NCBI RefSeq assembly: GCF_002355855.1
Contig: NZ_AP017655.1
Span: forward strand, 2,261,501-2,325,500
Origin: Sphingobium cloacae
Lineage (GTDB): Bacteria; Pseudomonadota; Alphaproteobacteria; Sphingomonadales; Sphingomonadaceae
Direction of reading: 5' to 3'
DNA length: 64,000 bases
Shown piece by piece: positions 53,876-63,600 of this stretch. The notes under the pieces are model-generated. The model was given only the letters and a program-made list of their open reading frames with translations. It ran no database searches and was not told where the DNA came from. Position 1 is the first letter of the stretch. Every line of letters starts with the position of its first letter. The position numbers and the translations under genes are program-made.

Positions 53876-54436
53876 TCAGTTGCCGGGCATGGGCGGCGGG
53901 ACGGCGCCCTGCTGCATCATCTGCTGCATCTTCATGATGTCCGCGCGCGACTTGAAATCGTGGAGCTGAACGTCGAAGACCAGAACCGAATTGGCGGGGA
54001 TCGGACCGGCGGCCTGATCGCCATAGCCCAGCTGCGGCGGAATCCAGAGGCGGTACTTGCCGCCCTTCTTCATCTTCTGAAGACCTTCGGAAAAGCCCGG
54101 GACAACGCCGTCGACCGGCATGGCCGTCTGCGGATTCTCGTCGAACACGGTGCCGTCGAGCAACGTGCCCTTATAGCCGACCAGGGCCACGTCCTCGGCC
54201 GTCGGGCTGGGCCCGGCGCCTTCTTCCAGAACCTTGAACTGGAGGCCGGACGCGGTCGCCTCGACGCCGTCGGCATGGGCGTTCTGCGTCAGGAAGGTCG
54301 CGGGCGACGGTTCCAGGTTGCGCTGCCCGGCCCAGGCGAGCCCGCCCGCCGCCAGCACGATCGCGGCGACGCCGGTCCAGAGGCGCGTCAGCGACCCCCT
54401 GGCGATGGGATGAAGGGGAACAGCCGTCGTGGACAT
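53876..54436 (-). CDS. FKBP-type peptidyl-prolyl isomerase, exported
   Basis: The 186-residue protein has an N-terminal hydrophobic anchor or signal (about 18-36) and an FKBP domain (about 60-160). The domain has VGYKGTLLDGTVFDEN, VVPGFSEGLQKMKKGGKYRLWIPP and LVFDVQLHDF. A Met/Gln/Pro tail follows. It probably folds periplasmic proteins. It is downstream of rpsU on the same strand, 71 bases away. Confidence 0.93.
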   Translation of the reverse strand: MSTTAVPLHPIARGSLTRLWTGVAAIVLAAGGLAWAGQRNLEPSPATFLTQNAHADGVEATASGLQFKVLEEGAGPSPTAEDVALVGYKGTLLDGTVFDENPQTAMPVDGVVPGFSEGLQKMKKGGKYRLWIPPQLGYGDQAAGPIPANSVLVFDVQLHDFKSRADIMKMQQMMQQGAVPPPMPGN

Positions 54437-54507
54437 GGGCGCGCGCCTTGCAGTGGGGTGAGGACTTTAAGGAATGGGCGGCCGCCATGGCCGCCCGTCA
54501 GCCGTTC

Positions 54508-54714
54508 TTAACGGACGCCGTCGCGCTCGGCGCGCTTGCGCTCCAGCTTGCGGGCGCGGCGGACAGCGGCGGCCTTTTCGCGGGCGCGCTTTTCCGAAGG
54601 CTTTTCATAGTGACGGCGCAGCTTCATCTCGCGATACACGCCTTCCCGCTGCAGCTTCTTCTTGAGAGCGCGAAGAGCCTGATCCACATTGTTATCGCGA
54701 ACGATGATTTGCAT
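54508..54714 (-). CDS. rpsU: 30S ribosomal protein S21
   Basis: The 68-residue basic protein begins [20 protein letters not shown] and ends in a long Arg/Lys helix, the standard S21 sequence. S21 lies near the anti-Shine-Dalgarno end of 16S rRNA and helps select mRNAs. The start at 54714 matches the conserved N-terminus. Confidence 0.97.
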   Translation of the reverse strand: MQIIVRDNNVDQALRALKKKLQREGVYREMKLRRHYEKPSEKRAREKAAAVRRARKLERKRAERDGVR

Positions 54715-55051
54715 AAGCCAGTCAATCTCCAGTCGAAAACGGGCGGTCCGCCAGGAATGAAAACCCCTTCCCGGCGGGCCTCCCGAAATGAAATCCATGA
54801 GTCGCCGCAGGTCGCCCTGCGCCGTGTGGGGCGCGCCCTACCAGCAGAGTCGGGCAAATTCAACCCCAAAGCCGCCCATTTCCGGCCATTCGCCGCGCGA
54901 TCGGCCGCCCCCTTGGCGAGGCCGTGGCGGCGGGCGCTTTCCGGCAGGGCGGTCTTGCGGGCGATTTTCCGGCCTTTTCCCGCTCTTTGCGGTTGATCGG
55001 CGCGGCGCTTCGTGATTTTCTGGCGGCGGGCGAATGCAATGGAGGACAGGG
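54715..55051. other. intergenic region between divergent rpsU and a membrane-protein gene
   Basis: The 337 bases hold no convincing coding region or repeat. The right end carries a good GGAGG ribosome site for the next gene. The rpsU promoter should lie at the left end, but I could not identify clear hexamers. Confidence 0.5.
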
Positions 55052-55408
55052 TTGGCGACCATATGGAACAATCGCGCGGGCGGGAGTCGCCGGACCTCCT
55101 TCGCCAGGCGGATCAGTTCGCACCTTGCCGCCGCCCTCGTCGTCTTCTGCCTGCTGCAAATCTTCATCGTCGCGAAAATGGGCGGATCGCTGCTGCTGCA
55201 TCTGGGCGTCATCGTCGCCATCGGCGGCTTTGCCGTGGCGGCGCGGGGGCTGGAGCGGCGCTGGCAGATGATCGAACAGGCCGCGCTGCCCCATGACGGG
55301 CTGGCCTTGCGATTCCGGCGCGACGTGCTGCACCTGTGGGCGGCGAGCCTGATCGGCGCGCTGCTGTGGATTCCGGTGGTGGTCATCTACCGCGCCCTTT
55401 TCGGCTGA
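55052..55408 (+). CDS. hypothetical membrane protein
   Basis: The 118-residue protein has a basic N-terminus, two adjacent membrane helices (about 22-40 and 44-62), a cytoplasmic loop and a third helix near the C-terminus (ASLIGALLWIPVVVIYRALF). The TTG at 55052 is preferred because GGAGG lies at ideal distance; the ATG at 55034 precedes that site. No family is recognised. Confidence 0.7.
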   Translation: MATIWNNRAGGSRRTSFARRISSHLAAALVVFCLLQIFIVAKMGGSLLLHLGVIVAIGGFAVAARGLERRWQMIEQAALPHDGLALRFRRDVLHLWAASLIGALLWIPVVVIYRALFG

Positions 55409-55482
55409 TCGAGGGAGCCAAAACGGCATCCTCCTCGTTCCTTCCCGATCACACCAAGCCCGATCGCAGGAGGAACGACCCC

Positions 55483-55947
55483 ATGGCCAACGCCACGATT
55501 TTCGACCGGCTGAAACAGGATCATGACGCGCACCGGCAATTGCTGGCCAAGATCGCCGACGCCGCGGACGAGCCGGACCGGCTCGAGAAGCTGTTCGAGC
55601 AGTTCAAGGTCGAGGTGACCGCCCATGCCGCGGCGGAGGAGGAAACGCTCTACGCCACCATGCTGGCGCGGCCGGACCTGCGCGAGGACGCGCAGCATAG
55701 CGTGGCGGAGCATAAGGAGATCGGCGATTATCTGGAGGATCTGGACGAACTGCCGTTCCATGGCGAGGCGTGGAAAGGCAAGTTCGCCGACATGAAGAAG
55801 CGCTATATCCACCATATCGACGAGGAAGAGGAAGAGATGTTCCCCGACGCGGCGAGGGACCTGGACGCGGAGGAGGAAGGCAAGCTGGCCGCCGCCTTCG
55901 CCCGGCGCAAACCGGACGAACTGAAACGGGCCGAAGCGGAGAATTGA
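55483..55947 (+). CDS. hemerythrin HHE-domain protein
   Basis: The 154-residue four-helix protein has the iron-ligand pattern of HHE cation-binding domains: RLKQDHDAHRQLL, VEVTAHAAAEEETLY, SVAEHKEIGDYL and YIHHIDEEEEEMFP. Such proteins bind a di-iron site and respond to oxygen or NO, or act in stress protection. A strong GGAGGAA site precedes the ATG. An EcfG-like motif pair lies about 45-70 bases upstream. Confidence 0.88.
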   Translation: MANATIFDRLKQDHDAHRQLLAKIADAADEPDRLEKLFEQFKVEVTAHAAAEEETLYATMLARPDLREDAQHSVAEHKEIGDYLEDLDELPFHGEAWKGKFADMKKRYIHHIDEEEEEMFPDAARDLDAEEEGKLAAAFARRKPDELKRAEAEN

Positions 55948-55992
55948 AGGGCGATGCGGGCCGATCCGGGACGCCCCGGCTGGAGATGAGGG

Positions 55993-56391
55993 TCAGAGCA
56001 GCCCCAGTTTCGACAATTCTCCCAGCAAGGCGGGCGGCATGGCGTCCAGATCGCCGGCCTCGCCCGATCCGATGTCGGGGGGTGCGTCCTTTTCCTCCAG
56101 ATAGCGCCAGCCCTGGTGGGGCCGTTTGGGCACGGCCCGCACGGCGACGAGGCGCGGCGCGAGCCTGATCCAGAAACGGCCCTGTCCGGTTTCCTCGAAA
56201 CCCCATATCGGGCTGCGGCCGACGATCTGGCTGCTATGTATCCAGTAAAGCGAGCCGCCCTTCAGTTCCTCGAAACGCCGGGGCATGTAGCGGGTGCTGG
56301 CGCGCGCCTCGTCCGCATGGCTTTCCAGCCAGGCGCGCAGCGTGGCGGGGCTTTCCGCGCCGAAGGCGATCTTGGTGAGGTGGAGGGGCAT
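55993..56391 (-). CDS. DUF1489 family protein
   Basis: The 132-residue protein begins MPLHLTKIAFGAESPATLRA and has YMPRRFEEL, GSLYWIHSSQIVGRSPIWGF and a late GWRYLEEKDAPPD. This is the DUF1489 pattern, found almost only in Alphaproteobacteria. Function unknown. It follows mgtE by 22 bases on the same strand and may be co-transcribed. Confidence 0.9.
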   Translation of the reverse strand: MPLHLTKIAFGAESPATLRAWLESHADEARASTRYMPRRFEELKGGSLYWIHSSQIVGRSPIWGFEETGQGRFWIRLAPRLVAVRAVPKRPHQGWRYLEEKDAPPDIGSGEAGDLDAMPPALLGELSKLGLL

Positions 56392-56413
56392 GGCGCCAAG
56401 ATGGGCGGAAAAC

Positions 56414-57853
56414 TCAGCCCGTCAATCCCGCCGCCGTCGCCAGGCCGAGGAAAGCGAAGAAGCCCATCGAATCCGTAATCATGGTGACGAATATGGAGGA
56501 AGCCACCGCCGGGTCGAGGTTCATCCGGTCGAAGGCCAGCGGCACGGCCGCGCCGGCAAGGCCCGCCGTCAGGATATTGGTCATCATCGCCGCCGCGATC
56601 ACGCCGCCGAGCTGGACGTTGTGGAACACCAGCGCCACGCCGATGCCCAGCACCAGCGCCACCGTCGCGCCGTTGAGCAGCGCCACGCGGATCTCGCGCA
56701 GGATGGTCCGGCGCGTGTTGGTTCCCGTGATCTGGTTGGTGGCGAGCGCGCGGACGGTGACCGCCATGGTCTGGCTGCCCGCATTGCCGCCCACGCCCGC
56801 GACGATCGGCATCAGCGTGGCGAGCGCCACCATCCTTTCGATCGTGCCTTCGAAGAAGCCGATGATGGAGGAGGCGACCAGCGCGGTCAGCAAATTGGTG
56901 AGCAGCCAGCGCACGCGGGCGCGATAACTGTCCATCACCGGTTCGTTGATGTCGCCTTCGCCGCCCGCGCCCGACAGGCGCAGGATGTCCTCGCCCGCTT
57001 CCTCGGAGATGATGTGGACCACATCGTCGACCGTGATCATGCCGACCAGGCGCCCGCTGGAATCGACCACGGCGGCGGAGATCAGCGCATATTTCTGGAA
57101 GCGCAGCGCGACCTCTTCCTGATCCATGTCGACCGGGATCAGCGTCTGTTCCCGCTTCATGAGGTCGGACATGGCGACGCCGCGCGGACAGGTGAGAATC
57201 CAGGAAAGCTGGCAGGTGCCGATGGGCCTGTGCTGCTCATCCACCACGAAGATTTCCCAGAAATCCGTGGTGAGGTCGCGATTGTCGCGCAGATAGTCGA
57301 TCACCTGCCCGACCGTCATATGTTCGGGCACCGCGATCAGGTCGCGCTGCATCAGGCGGCCGGCGGACTCCTCCGGATAGGCCAGCGCGCTTTCGATGGC
57401 GGCGCGATCCTCGGGGTCGAGCGCGTCGAGGACCGCCTGCTGGTCCGCATCGTCCATATCCTCGATGATGGCGACAGCATCGTCGGTATCGAGTTCGGAG
57501 GCGAATTCCGCGACCTGTTCGGGCGCGAGCGAATCGAGCAGGTCGTCACGCACATAGTCGTTGAGTTCGGAGAGAACCTCCGCGCCCACCAGATCGCCGA
57601 GCGCGGCGGCGACCGGGCCGCGCCGCTCGGACGGGGTGAGTTCCAGAAGGTCGGCGATGTCGGCGGGGTGCAGCGGCGAGACCAGTTCGCGCGCGCGCTC
57701 GCTGTCGCCTTCCTCCACCGCGTCGAGCACGGCGGACACGAAGTCGGTTTTCAGCCGGTCGTCCTCGTCATGGCGGGAATCCTCCGCCAGATCGGCTTCC
57801 TCAACAGGCTGTTCGTCCGGCCGGGGTGCGGCCTGATCGCCGTGCTCGCTCAT
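56414..57853 (-). CDS. mgtE: magnesium transporter MgtE
   Basis: The 479-residue protein has an acidic N-terminal superhelical MgtE domain (about 30-150) and two CBS domains (about 155-280; LMQRDLIAVPEHMTVGQVIDYL, GMITVDDVVHIISEEA). A five-helix pore follows, with MPIVAGVGGNAGSQT and the late DSMGFFAFLGLA. The cytoplasmic domains close the pore when Mg2+ is high. ATG 57853 matches the usual N-terminus. Confidence 0.95.
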   Translation of the reverse strand: MSEHGDQAAPRPDEQPVEEADLAEDSRHDEDDRLKTDFVSAVLDAVEEGDSERARELVSPLHPADIADLLELTPSERRGPVAAALGDLVGAEVLSELNDYVRDDLLDSLAPEQVAEFASELDTDDAVAIIEDMDDADQQAVLDALDPEDRAAIESALAYPEESAGRLMQRDLIAVPEHMTVGQVIDYLRDNRDLTTDFWEIFVVDEQHRPIGTCQLSWILTCPRGVAMSDLMKREQTLIPVDMDQEEVALRFQKYALISAAVVDSSGRLVGMITVDDVVHIISEEAGEDILRLSGAGGEGDINEPVMDSYRARVRWLLTNLLTALVASSIIGFFEGTIERMVALATLMPIVAGVGGNAGSQTMAVTVRALATNQITGTNTRRTILREIRVALLNGATVALVLGIGVALVFHNVQLGGVIAAAMMTNILTAGLAGAAVPLAFDRMNLDPAVASSIFVTMITDSMGFFAFLGLATAAGLTG

Positions 57854-58023
57854 CGCGTCCCCTACTGTCCGGTTCCTGTAACATCGGGCCGCTTTCGCCC
57901 ATGCGAAATCGAATTGCAATGGGGTTCGGAAGAGGAACGGCGCGTCATATCCCTAAATGCTTTCATCCTTCCCCCGACCCTCTATATGACGGCCATCGAC
58001 CCCTTCCCCATCAAGAGGACATC

Positions 58024-58476
58024 ATGGCCGACGAAACGCTTACCCTCACCCTCGACAGCGGCGGCGACGTCGTGATCAAGCTGCGCCCCGATCTGGCCCC
58101 CGGCCATGTCGAGCGCATCACTTCGCTCGCCAAGGACGGTTTCTATGACGGCGTGGTGTTCCACCGCGTCATCCCCGGCTTCATGGCGCAGGGCGGCGAT
58201 CCGACCGGCACCGGCATGGGCGGGTCGAAGCTGCCCGACATCAAGGCGGAGTTCAGCCGCGAACCGCATGTGCGCGGCGTCTGCTCCATGGCCCGCGCGA
58301 CGAACCCGAACAGCGCCAACAGCCAGTTCTTCATCTGCTTCGACGACGCCACCTTCCTCGACGGGCAATATACCGTCTGGGGCGAGGTCACGTCCGGCAT
58401 GGAGCATGTCGACGCCCTGCCCAAGGGCGAGCCGCCGGCCACCCCCGGCAAGATCGTGAAGGCTAGCGTGGCCTGA
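58024..58476 (+). CDS. ppiB: cytoplasmic cyclophilin peptidyl-prolyl isomerase
   Basis: The 150-residue cyclophilin has no signal peptide. Landmarks are GFYDGVVFHRVIPGFMAQGGDPTG, MARATNPNSANSQFFICF and GQYTVWGEV. It accelerates proline isomerisation in the cytoplasm. AAGAGGA precedes the ATG. Its 3' end overlaps the convergent lipoprotein gene by 14 bases. Confidence 0.95.
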   Translation: MADETLTLTLDSGGDVVIKLRPDLAPGHVERITSLAKDGFYDGVVFHRVIPGFMAQGGDPTGTGMGGSKLPDIKAEFSREPHVRGVCSMARATNPNSANSQFFICFDDATFLDGQYTVWGEVTSGMEHVDALPKGEPPATPGKIVKASVA

Positions 58477-59143
58477 CCATGCCGTCGGTGGGGGAGATGG
58501 CGTTCGCCGCCGCCTCCTCCGCCGGCTGTTCCGGCGGGACATAGGCCCCGATCGATTCGATGTGCCAGCGACGGTCCGACTCGGACGATCCGGGCACGTC
58601 GTTGACGCGGCGCAGCGTCACCTGCCGCAGCATATACCAGGGCTTGCCGGTCGCGGCGAGGCGGCCATAGACCTGCACCGGCACGGTCACATAGAGGGAG
58701 CCCGCCGCGCCCTCCACCTCGCCGGGCGCGCCGACATTGGCATGGATTTCGCTGAAGCCCCGGAAGCGGGCGGCGAAGAGAACGTCCTCCTCCGACCCGA
58801 CGGACCCCTTTTCGTTCCAGAGGTCCTGCGCGTCGCCATAGCGTTTTTCCTCGAGCAGGCCGTAATAGCCCTGCACCACCTGCGCGGCGCCCTGCGCGCT
58901 GTCGGGATCGATGGCGTTCTCGTCGACGGGCGGTTCCGCCGTCACGGGAAGGCCGCCGGGCGTTCCGGGCGGCGGCGGGGCCAGCGGCTCCATCAGGGCC
59001 TGCGCCTCGGCCTTCAGCTCATTGCCCACCTGCGCCGCATTGGCCCCGTTCGCCAGATTGTCGATCGCGCTTTCTTCACGCCCGTCGCAGGCGGCCAGCG
59101 CCATGATAGCCAGAAGAAGAACCGTTCCCTTTTGCCATCCCAT
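58463..59143 (-). CDS. hypothetical lipoprotein
   Basis: The 226-residue protein has a lipobox (MALAAC, Cys19), a Pro/Gly-rich linker (about 52-80) and a folded domain (about 85-205). The domain contains VVQGYYGLLEEKRYGDAQDLW, which resembles NTF2-like/lumazine-binding folds of periplasmic proteins. No specific function is recognised. It is convergent with ppiB and 28 bases downstream of the Arg/Tyr-rich protein gene. Confidence 0.75.
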   Translation of the reverse strand: MGWQKGTVLLLAIMALAACDGREESAIDNLANGANAAQVGNELKAEAQALMEPLAPPPPGTPGGLPVTAEPPVDENAIDPDSAQGAAQVVQGYYGLLEEKRYGDAQDLWNEKGSVGSEEDVLFAARFRGFSEIHANVGAPGEVEGAAGSLYVTVPVQVYGRLAATGKPWYMLRQVTLRRVNDVPGSSESDRRWHIESIGAYVPPEQPAEEAAANAISPTDGMVRPR

Positions 59144-59171
59144 CAGCCTGCCTGTCTTCCTTTACCATCAT

Positions 59172-59795
59172 TCAGTTCGGATTCTGCCGCCGGCCCATGC
59201 GCGGCTGACGCGGGCCGCCGTCGGGACGGGGCGGACGCGCTTCCGGGCGGGCCTGGGGGCGCGGAGACGTTACGCCATCCCGTCCGCCGCGCCAACCGCC
59301 CCATCCCCGATTGCCGTCCGGACGAGGCGGACGCGGGGGCCGGGCCGCATTGCCGTCCGGCGGCGAAGGCCGCTGCGGACGCGACCAGTTGCCGCCGCGC
59401 GGGCCATCGCGATCGCGATCCCTCCAGCGATCCCGGTCGCGTCCCTGCCAGCGATTGCCGTCCTGGTCGCGCCAGCGGTCGCGATCCCGTCCGCGCCAGC
59501 GGTCGCCGCGATGCTCGGCCCGGCGGTTTTCCCAATAGCGGCGCTGGCTCTCGTTCCAGCGATGGCGCCTGCCGCCGCGGTCGTACACATAATAGCCGCT
59601 GCCGGGATAATAATAGCCGTCGTTCCAGCCATAGCCGTAGCCCGGATAATAATTGTCATACCAGCCGCCGCCGCCATAATAGCCGCTGCCGACGCTGACG
59701 CCGCCATAATAGCCGTCGTCATAGGCGCAGCCCCCCACCGCCAGCGCGCCCGCCAGTCCGATCACCGCCAGCAAGGACCGTTTGAACAGGGCCAT
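59172..59795 (-). CDS. Tyr/Gly- and Arg/Asp-rich exported protein
   Basis: The 207-residue protein has a lipobox-like signal end (GGCAYDD, Cys23). A Tyr/Gly-rich segment with YYGG and YYPG repeats covers about 25-72. A highly charged region with RDRDRWRD repeats covers about 90-130, then a Pro/Arg tail. The lipobox suggests surface or periplasmic anchoring; the repeats are low complexity, so homology is hard to judge. It is divergent from the outer-membrane barrel gene. Confidence 0.7.
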   Translation of the reverse strand: MALFKRSLLAVIGLAGALAVGGCAYDDGYYGGVSVGSGYYGGGGWYDNYYPGYGYGWNDGYYYPGSGYYVYDRGGRRHRWNESQRRYWENRRAEHRGDRWRGRDRDRWRDQDGNRWQGRDRDRWRDRDRDGPRGGNWSRPQRPSPPDGNAARPPRPPRPDGNRGWGGWRGGRDGVTSPRPQARPEARPPRPDGGPRQPRMGRRQNPN

Positions 59796-60112
59796 CGCCT
59801 TTCTCCTTCAAGATAGATTGTCCTCCCTAACGCGCGGCGGTTGAATTGGTTGTGAATGGCCGGGAGATGAAGGCGTCGTTTAGCGGAGGTTCAGACAAGC
59901 CGCCTTTCGTTCATCCCAATGACAGAAACCGTTGTATTTGTGCCGCAATTCGGCCGGATCGATGGTATTTCGCGTCGGTTCAGGAAACTTTCAGGGCGCC
60001 GGAAGGATTTTCTTTCCATGTTCCCGGCCGCTTCGAGTTCGAGCGCAGGGACATGCCGGGGGTCCACACCCCGGTCGCCATTTTCATCATCAACAACAAA
60101 AAAGGGTCACCC
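59796..60112. other. intergenic region and 5' leader of the barrel gene
   Basis: The 317 bases carry no good gene. A CCGGGG/CCCCGG hairpin (about 60057-60074) lies 40 bases before the barrel ATG, and AAAAAAGGG is the ribosome site. A long untranslated leader for this outer-membrane gene is likely. Confidence 0.5.
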
Positions 60113-60667
60113 ATGAACAAACTGCTTTTCGCGGCGGCTGCCGCTGCGTCCTTCCTTCCCGCCGCTGCCATGGCGCAGGACGATGCAGGTTCCAACCGCC
60201 GGATCGAACCCTATGTCGGCGTGATGGGCGGCGTGGACAATTATGACAGCGAAACCGGCAAGGAAGGCATTCCGCCCGTCGGCTACAAGGGCCGGATCGC
60301 CGAGGGCGTGGCGGGCGTGAACTATAATGTCGCGGGCCCGCTGGTGCTGGGCGTCGAAGGCACGGTGTCGAAGGGCATCAGCGGCGACGTGGACTGGGAA
60401 TATGGCGTGGCGGGCCGCGCGGGCGTGAAGGCCGGCAAGGACAGCCTGATCTTCGGCAAGGTCGGCTATCGCTGGGTCAATTTCGACGCGCTGGGCCCCG
60501 ACAGCCCCGATTTCCACGGCACCAGCTATGGCGCGGGCGTGGAACTGTCGGCGGCCGATCTCGGCAGCTCCGCCGCGAGCAGCCCGATCCGCCTGCGTTT
60601 CCAGGCCGACACGCTGGGCAATTTCCGCTCCATCCGCCCGATGGCGGGCGTGGTCGCGAAATTCTGA
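60113..60667 (+). CDS. outer-membrane beta-barrel protein (opacity/porin-like)
   Basis: The 184-residue protein has a signal peptide (about 1-22, ending AMAQ) and an eight-stranded barrel pattern. The strands alternate aromatic and small residues (YVGVMGGVDNY, GLNYNVAG-like GVNYNVAGPLVLGVEG, YGVAGRAGVKAG, LIFGKVGYRW) and the chain ends in the barrel C-terminal Phe (GVVAKF). Its role is unknown; such small barrels are often abundant surface proteins. The start follows the poly-A/GGG ribosome site. Confidence 0.85.
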   Translation: MNKLLFAAAAAASFLPAAAMAQDDAGSNRRIEPYVGVMGGVDNYDSETGKEGIPPVGYKGRIAEGVAGVNYNVAGPLVLGVEGTVSKGISGDVDWEYGVAGRAGVKAGKDSLIFGKVGYRWVNFDALGPDSPDFHGTSYGAGVELSAADLGSSAASSPIRLRFQADTLGNFRSIRPMAGVVAKF

Positions 60668-60813
60668 CGGCCCGGACAGCATAGGATTGGGGCGGGCATT
60701 CCCTTGCGCCCGCCCAATCCCTTCCTCCCCGGAGGAGTCGAGGACGGATCAGCCAATGGACTGCGGGCTGGTTCGTCCTCTTCGTTTGCAGCGAGAAAAA
60801 GGCGGAGTCATAT

Positions 60814-63503
60814 CTACCCGCTGTTCCGCAGCGCCGTGGCGATGGCGTTGATCGACAGCTCGATCCCTTCCTTGATGCGCGGATCGTCCTCGCCCGCGCG
60901 GTGGCGCTTGAGCAATTCCACCTGAAGCAGATTGAGCGGTTCGATATAGGGCAGACGCAGACGGATGGATTCGTCCAGCTTGGGGTTCTTTTCCAGCAGG
61001 CGCGACTGGCCGGTGGCGGCGAGCAGGCCGTCATGCGTCATCGCCCAGCCATCGCGGATGCGCGCGAAGATATCGGCGGCGCGGGCCTGATCCTCCACCA
61101 GCGGCAGGTAGCGCGCGGCGATGCCGAGATCGGACTTGGCCAGCACCATCTCCAGATTGTCGAGCGCGGAGGAGAGGAAGGACCAGCCCCGCGCCATGTC
61201 GGCGAGCAGCGCCTTGTCCCCGAACGCCGCGATCGCATGGCCGACACCATACCAGCCGGGCAGCATCACCCGCGCCTGCGACCAGCTGAATACCCAGGGG
61301 ATCGCCCGCAGGTCCTCGATCCGGGCGCTCTTCGTGCGGCTGGCGGGACGGGAGCCGATCTTGAGGCCGGAAATTTCCTGAATGGGCGTCAACTGGCGGA
61401 AAAAGTCCCGGAACCCTTCCGTTTCGTAGACCAGGTCGCGATAGGCGGCGAAGGCCCTTTGCGACAGTTCGTCCATCGCGGCGGAAAAGCGCGCGGCGTC
61501 GCGGCGGGACAGGCCCTCCGGCTCCAGGCTGGCGAGCAGGGTGGCGCTGGTCATCGCCTCCAGATTGGCCATGGCGACATCGCGCGTGCCATATTTGGCG
61601 GCGATCACCTCGCCCTGTTCGGTGATGCGGATGCGGCCCTGCACCGTCCCCTTGGGCTGGGCCTGGATCGCCGCGAAGGACGATCCGCCGCCCGGCCCAC
61701 CGCGCCGCCGCGCCCGTGGAAAAGCTGCATCGCCGCGCCTGCCTCGGCGAAGACCGGCTCCAGCGCCTTGCTCGCCTTGTAGAGGCTCCAGGTGGAGGTG
61801 ATGTAGCCGCCGTCCTTGTTGCTGTCGGAATAGCCGATCATCACTTCCTGATGCCCCCGCGCCCGCACCACGCCGGAAATCTCCGGCAGGCCGAAATAGG
61901 CGGACATGATCCGGGGCGCGGCTTCGAGGTCGGCGATGGTTTCGAACAGCGGCACCGCCATGATCGCGGCCTGCGGCGGAGCGCCGTCCACGCCCGCGCG
62001 CCAGAGGCCCGCTTCCTTCAGGAGAATGTCGACTTCGAGGAGATCGGAAACGCTCTCCGCCTTGGAGATGATATAATGGGCGATGCATGGCGGGCCGTAG
62101 GCGCGGTGCGCTTCGGCCGCCGCTTCCACGATGGCGAGTTCGGACACGGTTTCCTCCGAATAGTCCGAAAAGCGCGTGCCCAGCGGCCGGTTGCTCGCCA
62201 GTTCGCGGCGGAGCAGGGCGATGCGGGCGTCTTCGTCGAGCGCGGCATAGTCCTGCTCGACCCCCGCCACCTTCAGCAGTTCGGCGACGACGCGCTGGTG
62301 CACGTCGCTATTCTGCCGCATGTCGAGCGTGGCGAGGTGGAAGCCGAACGTCTCCACCGCGCGGATCAGGCGGCCGAGCGCCCCGCCGGTCGCCAGCGCG
62401 CCGTCCCCTTCGCTCGCCAGGCCCTGCGCCACGGTGACGAGGTCGCGGCGGAAATCGGCGGGGCTGTCATAGGCTTCGCCCCGGAGCGCGGAGGGACGCG
62501 GCGGCGCCTGGCCCGCGCGCGCGCCATAAGTGGCGGCGAGACGGGCATAGATGCCGGAAATGGCGCGGCGATAAGGCTCATCCCGACGGCTGGGCGCAGT
62601 ATCGCCGCTGGCTTCGGCGAGGTCCAGCACCGGCTGGGGCACATGCGCGAGTTCGGTCGAGAGCGAAAGCTCCGCGCCCAGCGCATGCAGCGCTTCGAGA
62701 TAATAGCCCAGCGCCGACTGGCAGGCGCGCGACAGGGCGAAGCGCAACTGCGGCGCCTGGACAAAGGGATTGCCGTCGCGGTCGCCGCCGATCCATGAGC
62801 CCACGCGCAGGAAGCTGGGCGGGCGGGATTCCAGCACACGTTCCCACCGGGCATAAAGGGCGGGCAGCACGGGCAGGAAGATGTCGCGCAGAGTGGTGAG
62901 GACATTCTCGATCTCGTCCGCGACGAACAGCTTTTCCCGGCGCAGCGGCCGCGTCTGCCAGAGCAGCGCGATCTGGCGGAAGATCGCTTCCTCCAGATTC
63001 TCGCCATCGTCCGTTTCGGTCCGGCCCGCGTCGCGCAGGCGCATGAGGTCGGCGATGCGGTTGCGATGGTCGATCATGCTCTTGCGCCGCACCTCGGTCG
63101 GGTGGGCGGTGAGCACGGGTACGACCAGCGCCTCTTCCAGCAGCCTGAGCACGGCGTCGCGGCCGACGCCTTCCTTCTCCAGCCGGTCGAGCGCCGAGGC
63201 GACGTCCGCGCCCGGCTCCGCCGCGACGCCCTGCCGGTCTTCGGCCAGATTGGCGAGCATCGAGAAGAGCATGAAACCGCGCACGAAGCTGAGCGTGTCG
63301 TCGAGGCTCAGCGCATCGAGGCCGGTGTCGGTGACATCCGCCCCCTGGATGCCCCGCGCCCGGTCGACCGAGGCGGAACGGATATATTCGGTCTGGCGGT
63401 AGAGATGATCCCCGCCATAGGCCCGGATCACGTCGCCCAGCAGGCGGCCGAGATAGCGGATGTCGGGGTTCTGCGTGATCGCCGGAGGTGCAAGAGTCGC
63501 CAT
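60814..63503 (-). pseudogene. ppc: phosphoenolpyruvate carboxylase, frameshifted in a G run
   Basis: Two frames together give about 896 residues, full length for PEPC. The first part has LTAHPTEVRR (catalytic H134), GSWIGGDRDGNPF, MIGYSDSNKDGGY and LFHGRGGAVGR. The frame is then lost where GGGGSS-coding sequence should follow, and resumes one base over as GGGSSFAAIQAQPKGTVQGRIR. The rest has WVFSWSQARVMLPGWYGVG and a normal C-terminal LRLPYIEPLNLLQ. The break is at 61691-61693 (three Cs on the + strand, four needed). PEPC makes oxaloacetate from PEP and bicarbonate. Everything outside the break is intact, so a base-call error is as likely as real loss. Confidence 0.9.
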
Positions 63504-63600
63504 GGGTGGATGCTGCACCGCACCAAATAGCGGGTCAAGCGGAAGCTGCGGTTCGCGGCAGGGCTTGCGCGGGAGGCGCCGGCTGGGCCAAAGGACATGC

